From positions 62,001 through 126,000 of the forward strand of contig LNFI01000007.1 in NCBI GenBank assembly GCA_001464615.1: a stretch of DNA of 64,000 bases, read 5' to 3'. Under the pieces are notes generated by a model. The model searched no databases. It was not told the origin of the DNA and saw only the letters and a list, made by a program, of their open reading frames with translations. Source of the stretch: Sphingomonadales bacterium Ga0077557 (GTDB taxonomy: Bacteria; Pseudomonadota; Alphaproteobacteria; Sphingomonadales; Sphingomonadaceae). Shown in pieces: positions 28,079-36,157 of this stretch. Made by a program: the position numbers and the translations under genes. Position 1 is the first letter of the stretch; the number at the start of each line of letters is the position of its first letter.

Positions 28079-28507
28079 TCAGAAATCGTTACGGTATTGC
28101 TCATTGCCGATGAAGCCGAGCTTGGTCACGCCGGACCGCTTGATCACCGCTAACACACGATCGACCGTTTCATAACGAGCAACGGCATCGGGCTGAAAGT
28201 GCAATTCGGGCTCCGGATCAAGCTGCGTGGTTTGATCAAGATATTGACGCAACGTGATATCATCGACGGGTGCACCGTTCCAAGAAACCACGCCGGCTGC
28301 ATCGATCGAAATCTTGTTCTTATCGGGTTCGATCGGTTGTTGCACCGCATTGGGGTCGTTCTGCGGAAGATCGACCTTAACGGCATGCGTTTGGATCGGG
28401 ATGGTGATGATGAACATGATGAGGAGCACGAGCAAGACGTCGATCAACGGCGTCATGTTCATGTCCATCATCGGCTCGCCGTCTTCGGTGCCGCCGCTCA
28501 TTGCCAT
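28079..28507 (-). CDS. exbD: Biopolymer transporter ExbD (second copy)
   Basis: ExbD forms the stator dimer with ExbB that passes protons to energise TonB. One membrane helix follows MTPLIDVLLVLLIMF, containing the conserved Asp of the proton path; the C-terminal periplasmic domain ends in RSGVTKLGFIGNEQY. It is 142 aa and lies 31 bp after the first exbD. It ends at the operon terminator. The pair probably forms a heterodimeric or alternative stator unit. Confidence 0.92.
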   Translation of the reverse strand: MAMSGGTEDGEPMMDMNMTPLIDVLLVLLIMFIITIPIQTHAVKVDLPQNDPNAVQQPIEPDKNKISIDAAGVVSWNGAPVDDITLRQYLDQTTQLDPEPELHFQPDAVARYETVDRVLAVIKRSGVTKLGFIGNEQYRNDF

Positions 28508-28538
28508 GTCGAATTACTCCTGACTTTCCGGGGCGCCA

Positions 28539-29021
28539 TTACTGGCGAACCACGCCGCCGCCCGCAGGCGGCTCTGAAATGAAGCCCACTTTCGCGAAGC
28601 CGGCCTGTTGCATCTGGAAGATCGCGCCGCCGACACATTTATAAGGCGTGTCTACGTCACCGCGGATGTGCGCTTCCGGCAATTCCACGTCGGGGGCGTT
28701 GGGGCCACCCTGACGCGCAATCTCAAGCTTCAGCTTCGCCACTGCCTTATCAAGCAGCTCTTCACTGGTGACCTTAGTCCGGTTCCAATAGATTTCACAG
28801 CCATCGTTGCCATCACCCCGGATCGAGAGCGAGACATTCTCTGGCTTTGTCGTCGTTGGATCGAACCGCACGTCGGGCAGCTTGAGCTTGATATTCTGAA
28901 CCACGACCGGAACCGCGATCAGAAAAATAATCAGCAGCACCAACATCACGTCCACCAAAGGGGTGGTGTTGATATCCGACATGGGTTTGTTGGTGCTATC
29001 GCCACCAATGCTAATCGCCAT
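28539..29021 (-). CDS. exbD: Biopolymer transporter ExbD (first copy)
   Basis: A 160-aa ExbD with the same TTPLVDVMLVLLIIFLI membrane helix carrying the proton-path Asp, and a periplasmic domain longer than the second copy's, with a short insertion containing CEIYWN and a second cysteine (YKCVGG). It lies between exbB and the other exbD. The cysteines may allow a disulfide in the periplasm. Confidence 0.92.
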   Translation of the reverse strand: MAISIGGDSTNKPMSDINTTPLVDVMLVLLIIFLIAVPVVVQNIKLKLPDVRFDPTTTKPENVSLSIRGDGNDGCEIYWNRTKVTSEELLDKAVAKLKLEIARQGGPNAPDVELPEAHIRGDVDTPYKCVGGAIFQMQQAGFAKVGFISEPPAGGGVVRQ

Positions 29022-29050
29022 TGCGAACTATCCTATCTGCAATCGTCTTG

Positions 29051-29111
29051 CCGCACGATCATCTCGTGCGGCGGCGCACCGGGGGCATACAGCTGCGCGC
29101 ATGCCCCCGGT
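29051..29111 (-). other. Two hairpins between exbB and exbD
   Basis: Arms CCGCACGA/TCGTGCGG (29051-29071, loop 5) and ACCGGGGGCAT/ATGCCCCCGGT (29078-29111, loop 12) are both perfect inverted repeats in the exbB-exbD spacer. Without a T tract they are more likely RNA-stability or processing elements than terminators; they could raise ExbB over ExbD output. Confidence 0.6.
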
Positions 29112-29122
29112 CCGTCACATGT

Positions 29123-29863
29123 TCAGGCGGTCTTGGCAGGCGCTGCCTTGGCGTTGGCCATCATCGGGCGAACCGCACCGTTAGACGCCAGGTAACCAAG
29201 CACATCGTTCGAAAAGGCCGACAGGTCTTCTGCGATCGACTTGTTGCGACGCTGCAGCCAGTTATAGGCAAGCACTGCAGGAACCGCGACGACCAGACCA
29301 AGTGCGGTCATGATCAGTGCTTCGCCGACCGGGCCAGCAACGGCGTCGATCGATGCCTGACCCGACGCGCCGATCTTGATGAGCGCGCGATAGATGCCGA
29401 CCACCGTGCCGAACAGACCGACGAACGGCGACACCGAGCCAACCGTCGCGAGGAAGGCGAGACCGCCACCCAGCTTCGAGTTGATCGCAGCTTCCGAACG
29501 TGCGAGCGAGCCGTGCAGCCAGTCATGCGCTTCAACCGGATCGGTCAGCTTGGTGTGCTGATCCTGCGCCATCAGGCCGTCATCGACGATCTGCCTGTAG
29601 GCAGAATTCTTCTCCAACTTCGCCGCCGCTTCCTTCAGGTTGTTGCTGTTCCAGAAGGCCGCGCGAACGCGCTTGGCCTGGCCCATGATCTTCTGCTGTT
29701 CGAACAGCTTGGTGAACATGATGTAAAAGGTGCCAACAGACATGACGACCAGAATGCCGAACACGGTCTGCGCGATGATGCCGCCCTGCTGCAGTGCTTC
29801 CTGCAGACCATAGGGATTGGCGGATGCCGCGGCCGGAGCAGCAGCGAGGATGGTCGTGAGCAT
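29123..29863 (-). CDS. exbB: MotA/TolQ/ExbB proton channel protein
   Basis: ExbB (246 aa) is the channel subunit of the TonB motor. Three membrane segments are seen: VFGILVVMSVGTFYIMF, a second in FLATVGSVSPFVGLFGTVVGIY with the conserved GTVxGI, and a third in LIMTALGLVVAVPAVLAYNWL. The N terminus (MLTTILAAAPAAASA) resembles a signal-like extension common in this group. It lies between tonB and two exbD genes, the standard operon order. Confidence 0.95.
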   Translation of the reverse strand: MLTTILAAAPAAASANPYGLQEALQQGGIIAQTVFGILVVMSVGTFYIMFTKLFEQQKIMGQAKRVRAAFWNSNNLKEAAAKLEKNSAYRQIVDDGLMAQDQHTKLTDPVEAHDWLHGSLARSEAAINSKLGGGLAFLATVGSVSPFVGLFGTVVGIYRALIKIGASGQASIDAVAGPVGEALIMTALGLVVAVPAVLAYNWLQRRNKSIAEDLSAFSNDVLGYLASNGAVRPMMANAKAAPAKTA

Positions 29864-29922
29864 AAAGATATCTTCCTCTAAAATATGTCGGCTGGGGCCC
29901 CAGGCTCCGGCCGGACGGATCG

Positions 29923-30582
29923 TTACTGCGGGATAACCCAGCGCACGCGACGCTGCTTCGTGGTGGAGATCGGATTGCCATCCTGATCTTTCGCGGGCGT
30001 GTAGCGCCCCCGTCGGGTCAGGGCTCGGCAGGCCGCGTCATCGAGATCACTCGATCCGCTTGACTGCACAGTGCGACAATTTTCGATTCGGCCCTGCGTG
30101 TTGATGGTCCACGCGATAACCGAGGTACCTTCCTTCTCCTCGCGGAGTGCAGACGGCGGATAATCGTCCTGCGTCACCCAGCTCGCTTCATCGCCACGGG
30201 CACCGGCCGCCTGGCTAACGCGTGGTGGCGGCGGCGGCGCCGGCGGTGCTGGCGGCGCAGTCGTGTATTGCTGCTGTGGCGGCGCTTCCCGAACGGTCAC
30301 CACCGTTTGCGGCGGCGGGTTCGGATTTTGCACGATCGGCGGCGGAGAAACCACGGGCGGCGGCGTCTGCGGCTGATCTGGTGGTGGCGGCGGCGGCGGT
30401 TCGTCTGGCGGCGGCGGTGGGGGTGGCGCCACGTCAAATGTGTTGAGTTTTTCCGAGACCTTCTTGACGTATTGATACGCAAGGCCGGTCACGAACGCAT
30501 AACCGATTACGGCATGGATAAGGGCGACGATAATGATCGCCACCACTTTGTTGCCGCCATCTTTCCGATCTGCATATGCCAT
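29923..30582 (-). CDS. tonB: Energy transducer TonB
   Basis: TonB (219 aa) has a short cytoplasmic start, one membrane anchor (VAIIIVALIHAVIGYAFV), a long proline-rich spacer (PPPPPPPDEPPPPPPPDQP) and a C-terminal domain with the motif VIAWTINTQGRIENCRTVQSSG. It couples the proton motive force in the inner membrane to outer-membrane TonB-dependent receptors. It is first in the tonB-exbB-exbD-exbD operon, transcribed from the 224-bp spacer (30583-30806), where I see no clear Fur-type palindrome. Confidence 0.94.
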   Translation of the reverse strand: MAYADRKDGGNKVVAIIIVALIHAVIGYAFVTGLAYQYVKKVSEKLNTFDVAPPPPPPPDEPPPPPPPDQPQTPPPVVSPPPIVQNPNPPPQTVVTVREAPPQQQYTTAPPAPPAPPPPPRVSQAAGARGDEASWVTQDDYPPSALREEKEGTSVIAWTINTQGRIENCRTVQSSGSSDLDDAACRALTRRGRYTPAKDQDGNPISTTKQRRVRWVIPQ

Positions 30583-30806
30583 TCAGGTACGAAACTCCAA
30601 TTGCACCGACAGTCTACCCCCGTGGCACCCATCGCGACGGGTTGCCTTAAGGCTGCCGTGAGCCGTTATATCCTTCACCGAGGCAAAAGTCTCTATCGCC
30701 ACCACTGTGACGACGCAAACGCTTTGTCGGGCGCAACAAACGTACAATCTCAGCGTGGCAGAATTATTTCTGTTCGAGCGGACGTCAATCCACTAACGAT
30801 TCGGTC

Positions 30807-31661
30807 ATGAGCAACATTTCGAGAAACATGCCAATTTTGGCAATTGCCTTGATTGTAAGCGGTTCAGGTGCGGCGCTTGCGCAGCGTCGGCCAGCGCCCG
30901 TATCATCGCCGGTTGCCGTCGCTGCGCCGCCTTACGCTGCCGTTGCAGATCTGGTCTTGCGATCGCCGGTGATTGTCGATGCTGCGATCCGCAGCACTGA
31001 AAAACTAAAGGGCCCCGAAGCCGCCGGCGCGCCGCAGGGCTATGTCAGGCTGTATGTGCAGGCCGATGTGCAAGCCTTGGTTCGCGGCACTGATCCCGTG
31101 CCGTCACGCATTGGCTATATTCTTGATGTTCTGCCCGATTCGCGCGGCAAGATTGAAAAACTGAACAAGCGCCGGGTGCTGCTTTATGCGCGCCCAGTGC
31201 CCCGTCTTGGCGGGCAGATTCAGCTCACGGGCCCCGATTCGCAGCGTAACTGGACTCCCGCGCTCGATTCGCTCAGCCGCCAGATCGCCAAAGACGCGCT
31301 TGCCGCCGACGCACCGCCTATCGTCACGGGCATCGGCAATGCCTTCCATGTGCCCGGTTCGCTGCCCGGAGAAGGCGAAACCCAGGTTTTTCTGACAACG
31401 CGCGATGGTCGCCCCGTCTCAATCAGTATCCTGCGCCGCCCCGGCCAGGCACCGCAATGGGCGGTGGCGCTCAGCGAAATCGTCGATGAAGCCGCGGCCC
31501 CACCGGCACGTGATACGTTGCTCTGGTATCGCCTAGCCTGTGCCCTTCCGGCACAATTGCCCACCGGCGCGACAGAAAAAATGACCTCAGGCGACGCTAG
31601 CGCGGCGGTCGAGGATTACCGCTTCGTCCTTAGCTCGCTGGGGCCCTGCAACAGGAACTGA
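30807..31661 (+). CDS. Secreted hypothetical protein
   Basis: A 284-aa protein with a signal peptide (ILAIALIVSGSGAALAQ) and a mature part that is mostly beta strands (GYVRLYVQADVQALVRG, RVLLYARPVPRLGGQIQL in pieces). Two cysteines near the C terminus (RLACALP and GPCNRN) may pair. I recognise no family; similar secreted proteins of sphingomonads have no assigned role. It is divergent from tonB. An alternative ATG is 7 codons downstream. Confidence 0.7.
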   Translation: MSNISRNMPILAIALIVSGSGAALAQRRPAPVSSPVAVAAPPYAAVADLVLRSPVIVDAAIRSTEKLKGPEAAGAPQGYVRLYVQADVQALVRGTDPVPSRIGYILDVLPDSRGKIEKLNKRRVLLYARPVPRLGGQIQLTGPDSQRNWTPALDSLSRQIAKDALAADAPPIVTGIGNAFHVPGSLPGEGETQVFLTTRDGRPVSISILRRPGQAPQWAVALSEIVDEAAAPPARDTLLWYRLACALPAQLPTGATEKMTSGDASAAVEDYRFVLSSLGPCNRN

Positions 31662-31675
31662 GTTGCTCGCGCTCC

Positions 31676-32071
31676 TCAGCCAGCAGCCGGGCGCGGCTCG
31701 ATCGTCAATATCTGTCCGGTAACCGATTGCGCTGACAGCAGATACTTTACTGCAGCCACGGCATCGGCAAGGTCGGCATCAGCCGCAAGCTGCACGGCGC
31801 AGACCCGGGTGGCTGGTGCGCGCGCAACCGCCAGCGGTTTAATCGACGCAAGCAACAAGTGCCGATCGATCGGCGTCCACCCCGCATCGATGATCATGAT
31901 GACAACGCGAGCTAAAGCCTCGCGAACCCTTTCAATTATCGCTGTAACGCTGCCGCCGGCGACAAGAACGAGATGGTCGCCGCTGACATCGGCGCCAGGG
32001 GTTCCCTCCGCCAGTGCAGCCGCAATCGCACGGGCAAGTGCCCCTTGTCCCTCAACGGCGGTTGCGATCAT
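31676..32071 (-). CDS. Degenerate short-chain dehydrogenase-like Rossmann protein
   Basis: A 131-aa protein whose C-terminal stretch (AVKYLLSAQSVTGQILTIEP) matches the ending of short-chain dehydrogenases, and whose N-terminal half keeps hydrophobic strands (VVIMIIDAGW) but lacks the glycine-rich cofactor loop and the Tyr-x3-Lys catalytic pair. It overlaps the folB stop by 4 bp, so the two are coupled. In related bacteria, an SDR-type FolM-like dihydrofolate or dihydromonapterin reductase may accompany FolB; this copy seems to be catalytically dead, perhaps kept for binding or assembly. That role is inference. Confidence 0.65.
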   Translation of the reverse strand: MIATAVEGQGALARAIAAALAEGTPGADVSGDHLVLVAGGSVTAIIERVREALARVVIMIIDAGWTPIDRHLLLASIKPLAVARAPATRVCAVQLAADADLADAVAAVKYLLSAQSVTGQILTIEPRPAAG

Positions 32072-32439
32072 CGACGATGGCGCGTCAGGGTCATGCCGAT
32101 GGCTTCGCCCTGCTCCGAAATCGCGAGTTTGACGATTTTGACCCGCACCGCTTGCACGCGCGAATCTTCGCGCAGCAATGTCGTCGCGATGTGATCGGCA
32201 ACGCCTTCAATCAGCGTAAAATGAACACCTTGCGGCAAGGCGCTGGTCGCCGCCTGTTTGAGATCGAGGTAATTTTTCGACGCGGACAAGGGTGTATCAG
32301 GCGCAAAAAAGGTCGGGCATTCAAGATCGACCGTCATCGATATCAGCAGCGGCTGGGGCAGATGCGTTTCCTCCGAATAAATGCCCGTCAAAACGGACAC
32401 TTCGAAATCATGCACTTCCAGCTGTAGTCGATCGTTCAA
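32068..32439 (-). CDS. folB: Dihydroneopterin aldolase
   Basis: FolB splits dihydroneopterin to 6-hydroxymethyl-dihydropterin and glycolaldehyde in folate synthesis. The 123-aa protein has the short family pattern: a DFEVSVLTGIYSEE start with the substrate-binding region, a central YLDLKQAATSAL helix, and the VKIVKLAI strand with the conserved lysine near the C terminus. It overlaps the downstream Rossmann-like gene by 4 bp. Confidence 0.85.
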   Translation of the reverse strand: MNDRLQLEVHDFEVSVLTGIYSEETHLPQPLLISMTVDLECPTFFAPDTPLSASKNYLDLKQAATSALPQGVHFTLIEGVADHIATTLLREDSRVQAVRVKIVKLAISEQGEAIGMTLTRHRR

Positions 32440-32511
32440 GCCAATGGCCCTTTGCGTGATGAGTGGCGCGCCATAGCAGGTTGCCGCTTGGTGGGAAGCG
32501 GCTCGCCCGCC

Positions 32512-33144
32512 TCAGGCTGCAGCACTGGGCCGGGCAGACATCATATCATGCCAGTTTTTCAATGCCTTATGGCCATCTGAAACCGTCAAACCGGAACGCG
32601 CGGCAAAATCGATCGTGACCAGCGCCGTGATATCGGCAAAGCTGAAAGCATCCCCGGCGATCCATCGAGAATCTCCAAGCCGCGTCTCGAGCGCGTTAAT
32701 GAACGCGCGCCACATAATCGCCGCGCGCTCAACCAGATCAGGGATAATCGACGTCGGCGGCAATTTTCCTGGAAGCGCCCTCCCCTCCATTTGCGGCTTG
32801 CTGTTGCGAAACGCATAAACCGCCGCCGCATAGCCATCCGATTCAATCTGGCGGGTCCATGCCTCGATCCGCGCGATGCTGAGCGGATCTGTCCCAAAAA
32901 GGGGCGGTTCGGGGTGAAGCGCTTCGAAATATCGGCAAATCGCCGTCGATTCGCAAATCACCTCTCCGTCGTCGAGCACAAGGGCCGGCACGACACCACG
33001 CGGATTGATTGCCAGATAGGCGGGGTCCAATTGCTCATTCTGGCGCAAATCGATGCTAACATATTCAACTGAAATATTTTTCTCTGCCAGATATATCCGC
33101 ACCCGCCGCGGACTTGGGGCCCAGGCCGAATCATAGAGTTTCAT
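32512..33144 (-). CDS. Glutathione S-transferase family protein
   Basis: A 210-aa GST with a thioredoxin-like N-terminal domain (MKLYDSAWAPSPRRVRIYLAEKNI in pieces, with the cis-proline motif GVVPALVLDDGEVICEST) and an all-helical C-terminal domain (GDSRWIAGDAFSFADI). The probable active-site residue is a Ser in the SPRR loop. It likely conjugates or reduces electrophiles with glutathione; the substrate is unknown. Confidence 0.9.
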   Translation of the reverse strand: MKLYDSAWAPSPRRVRIYLAEKNISVEYVSIDLRQNEQLDPAYLAINPRGVVPALVLDDGEVICESTAICRYFEALHPEPPLFGTDPLSIARIEAWTRQIESDGYAAAVYAFRNSKPQMEGRALPGKLPPTSIIPDLVERAAIMWRAFINALETRLGDSRWIAGDAFSFADITALVTIDFAARSGLTVSDGHKALKNWHDMMSARPSAAA

Positions 33145-33241
33145 TCCAGAATCCTCGTTCCGCTTGTGTTCAGCACGGCGGAGGCTAAAGCGCGCGACCC
33201 TGGGCGTCCATTGCCCACCCCCATTTTAAGGGCCTGTGTCG

Positions 33242-33754
33242 GTGATCAACCTTGTGCCCCTCATCGAAATTGCAGCGGGCGATATCGAATCGCTGCTCGA
33301 TTCGGCGTTCGGCGCTGATCGACACAATCGTACCGCTTATCGGATTCGTCTTGGCGTGACCTTCCTGTCCGCGCTGAGCTTTGCTGCGATCGAATCGGGG
33401 CAATTGGTGGGTGCCATCCAGTGTTGGCCGGTCGCCCTCGTCCTTGACGATGGCGATTCGGTGCCGCTGGTGATGGTGGGGCCGGTCGCTGTGCGCCCCG
33501 ATCGTCAACGCGACGGCATCGGGCGGCAATTGATGACGCATATGCTTGGGCACGCCGAAGCAACCGGTGACGCCCAGGCGCTGATGCTGATTGGCGACCC
33601 CGAATATTATGGTCGTCTGTTCGGCTTTACCGCCGATCAAACCGCGCTGTGGCGAGCACCGGGCCCGGTTGAGCAGCGTCGGCTGCTCGCACGGGGTGAT
33701 CAGGTGCCGACCGCAGCCGGTATGCTGGGACCCGGCGTGACGATCGCTGCCTGA
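33242..33754 (+). CDS. GNAT family N-acetyltransferase
   Basis: A GNAT fold enzyme of about 170 aa. The acetyl-CoA binding motif is VRPDRQRDGIGRQLM, preceded by VMVGPVAV. A C-terminal piece with DPEYYGRLFGF is typical of the YhbS-like subgroup. A GTG at 33242 is chosen because AAGG lies 9 bp upstream; GTG 33236 is the alternative. Substrate is not indicated. Confidence 0.88.
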   Translation: MINLVPLIEIAAGDIESLLDSAFGADRHNRTAYRIRLGVTFLSALSFAAIESGQLVGAIQCWPVALVLDDGDSVPLVMVGPVAVRPDRQRDGIGRQLMTHMLGHAEATGDAQALMLIGDPEYYGRLFGFTADQTALWRAPGPVEQRRLLARGDQVPTAAGMLGPGVTIAA

Positions 33755-33792
33755 CGCTTTACGCCGTCCACCGGCTGGCCTACCCAATTTCC

Positions 33793-34359
33793 ATGCCGAT
33801 GGAGCCGCCCCCTGATCTTGCCGCGCTGTCGCTCGCCGATATTGCGCAGCTGGCACGGGACAAAAAGCTACCGCCGGTCGAACGCTGGAACCCCAGCCAT
33901 TGCGGCGATAGCGAGATGCGCATTGCCCGGGACGGCACCTGGTTTCATCAAGGATCGCCGATTGGCCGGGCTGCTATGGTGCAGCTGTTTTCAACGATTT
34001 TGCGGCGGGAACCGGAAGGCGGCTATGTCCTTGTTACCCCCGCCGAAAAACTTGACATCGCTGTTGAAGATGCGCCGTTCGTTGCCGTCGAAATGAAGGT
34101 CGAAGGATCAGGCCGCAGCCGAAAGCTCGCTTTCCGGCTGAATACCGGCGAGTTGGTTAGCGCCGACGCCGATCATGGCCTTCGCTTTGCCGATGGCGAG
34201 TCCGGCCCACGCCCCTATCTCCATGTCCGCGCCGGACTGGAAGCATTGGTGGTGCGATCGGTTTATTATGAAATCGCGACGCTGGCGCTGGAAGGGGATG
34301 ACGAACCGGTCGGCCTGTGGAGCAACGGCAGCTTTTTTCCGATTGAACCCGCCGCATGA
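33793..34359 (+). CDS. DUF1285 domain protein
   Basis: A 188-aa protein that fits DUF1285: a start with SLADIAQLARDKKLPPVERW and a conserved stretch RIARDGTWFHQGSPIGR that continues to LFSTILRREPEGGYVLVTP, then PFVAVEM. Function is unknown. It overlaps the downstream NUDIX gene by 4 bp (ATGA), which in turn overlaps the CCA transferase, so the three form one coupled transcript. Confidence 0.88.
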   Translation: MPMEPPPDLAALSLADIAQLARDKKLPPVERWNPSHCGDSEMRIARDGTWFHQGSPIGRAAMVQLFSTILRREPEGGYVLVTPAEKLDIAVEDAPFVAVEMKVEGSGRSRKLAFRLNTGELVSADADHGLRFADGESGPRPYLHVRAGLEALVVRSVYYEIATLALEGDDEPVGLWSNGSFFPIEPAA

Positions 34360-34958
34360 CGTTGGCTGAACGGTTGCGTCGTGCACTGGAAGCCGGGCCA
34401 GCCCATGACACTGTCTTGTTGACCGGCGATCATCATGACCTTGATCTCGCCGCGACGGAGACTTTGCTCGCCGCGGCCGTGCTTGTGCCCATCACCGACC
34501 GGCCACAGCCCGGCGTGATCCTTACCCAGCGCACCAATACATTGCGCCGTCACCCCGGCCAGGTCGCTTTTCCCGGCGGGCGAATCGATCCGGGCGACGA
34601 CGGGCCAATCGCCGCCGCGCTGCGTGAGGCGGAGGAAGAAATCGCTTTGCCGCCCAATCAGGTCACGATCATTGGCCAGGCCGACCAATACCGCACCGTT
34701 ACCGGATATGATGTAACGCCGGTCATTGGCGTCGTGCCCCCTGATCTGGTGCTGGTGGCAAGCGAGGCAGAAGTTGCCCATGTCTTTGAAGTGCCCTTGG
34801 CCTTCATCCTTGACCCCGCAAACCACCTCCAGGCAAGCATCGACTGGCAGGGCCGTCAGCGCCATTACTACGAAATCCTCTGGGCAGATCGCCGGATTTG
34901 GGGCGCAACCGCCGCAATGATCGTCAATCTTTCGCGGCGGCTGCAATGGAACGGCTGA
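34356..34958 (+). CDS. CoA pyrophosphatase-type NUDIX hydrolase
   Basis: The NUDIX box is complete: GGRIDPGDDGPIAAALREAEEEIAL in pieces (GGRID, REAEEEIAL), preceded by LTQRTNTLRRHPGQVAFP, the UPF0035 signature of coenzyme A pyrophosphatases. Such enzymes hydrolyse CoA to phosphopantetheine and 3',5'-ADP and may act on oxidised CoA. The 200-aa gene overlaps the DUF1285 stop and the CCA transferase start. Confidence 0.9.
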   Translation: MTLAERLRRALEAGPAHDTVLLTGDHHDLDLAATETLLAAAVLVPITDRPQPGVILTQRTNTLRRHPGQVAFPGGRIDPGDDGPIAAALREAEEEIALPPNQVTIIGQADQYRTVTGYDVTPVIGVVPPDLVLVASEAEVAHVFEVPLAFILDPANHLQASIDWQGRQRHYYEILWADRRIWGATAAMIVNLSRRLQWNG

Positions 34959-36157
34959 TCCTGCCCCAGACCGCCTGGCGCGACCGGGCCGGCTTGGCCG
35001 CGTTGTGCGACGCTCTTGGCGCAGCGCAGGGCGATGCGCGATTTGTCGGCGGTGCCGTGCGCGACACGTTGCTGGAGTTGCCCGTTCAGGATATCGATAT
35101 CGCGACCAGATTAACGCCTGAAACCGTCCTCCAGCGGCTGAAAGACGCTGATATCCGCGCCGTCCCAACGGGTCTGGCGCATGGCACAATAACCGCAGTG
35201 CTGCCCGATGGTCCAGTCGAAGTGACGACACTGCGCCGCGATATCGCCACCGATGGCCGCCATGCCACGATCGCCTTTACTGATGACTGGAAAGACGACG
35301 CGGCGCGGCGCGATTTTACGATCAATGCGCTTTATGCCGATCCGTTAACCGGGGCCTTATTTGATTATTTTGGTGGCCTTGATGACTTGGCGGCGCGCCA
35401 GGTCCGATTCATCGGCGATCCATTGCAGCGTATTGCCGAAGATCATCTGCGCATCCTGCGATTTTTCCGTTTTCTGGCACGGTTTGGGGATGTTGCCGAC
35501 CCCGCTGGCATCGCCGCCTGCACCGCCCGCGCCAATGATCTGATGGCGCTGTCGCGCGAACGGATTGCGGACGAACTGCTCAAGCTGCTGCGCGTGCCGG
35601 GCGCGGCGACGATTGTGCCGATGATGATCGACAATGGGATCTTAGCGCCGGTACTGCCTGAAATTACCAGCGCCAACCGGCTGATTCGTCTCATTTCGTT
35701 GGAAAAGGAAGCTGGAATAGCGGGCGATCCGATCCGGCGGCTTGCAGCGTTGCTCGCCAATCGACCCGCGCTGGGCGAAGCAATCGGCGCGCGCTTGAAG
35801 CTTTCGATCGCCAACCGCAAACGCCTGATGCTGGCATTGGATTCGACACCCCCGGCGAACCCGCGCGCGCTGGCCTATCGCATTGGCGTTGAAGGCGCGA
35901 TCGATCGGCTGTTGCTGCATGGCGCGGCTGAAAACGCAATCGAACAGCTCGGGCTTCTATCGAATTGGGCCCCGCCCCGGCTCCCAATATCAGGCGGCGT
36001 GCTGGTAGAACGCGGGATTGATCGCGGCCCCGACGTTGCGCGCACGCTGCGGCAAATTGAGGACCAATGGGTCGCCGAAAATTTCCCGGACGATGCTCGA
36101 CTAACATCGATCATTGACGCTGCGGTCGATCAGGCGTTGCGCGCCACCAGAAATTGA
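34946..36157 (+). CDS. cca: CCA tRNA nucleotidyltransferase
   Basis: Class II nucleotidyltransferase that repairs or adds the 3' CCA of tRNAs. The head domain has FVGGAVRDTLLELPVQDIDIAT with the two catalytic aspartates, the basic RRDFTINALY motif, and ALYADPLTG; the neck region includes RILRFFRFLARFG. It starts at ATG 34946, overlapping the NUDIX stop by 13 bp. The C-terminal body is shorter than in the E. coli enzyme and there is no HD domain. Its 3' end overlaps the convergent GGDEF-EAL gene by 28 bp. Confidence 0.94.
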   Translation: MERLILPQTAWRDRAGLAALCDALGAAQGDARFVGGAVRDTLLELPVQDIDIATRLTPETVLQRLKDADIRAVPTGLAHGTITAVLPDGPVEVTTLRRDIATDGRHATIAFTDDWKDDAARRDFTINALYADPLTGALFDYFGGLDDLAARQVRFIGDPLQRIAEDHLRILRFFRFLARFGDVADPAGIAACTARANDLMALSRERIADELLKLLRVPGAATIVPMMIDNGILAPVLPEITSANRLIRLISLEKEAGIAGDPIRRLAALLANRPALGEAIGARLKLSIANRKRLMLALDSTPPANPRALAYRIGVEGAIDRLLLHGAAENAIEQLGLLSNWAPPRLPISGGVLVERGIDRGPDVARTLRQIEDQWVAENFPDDARLTSIIDAAVDQALRATRN

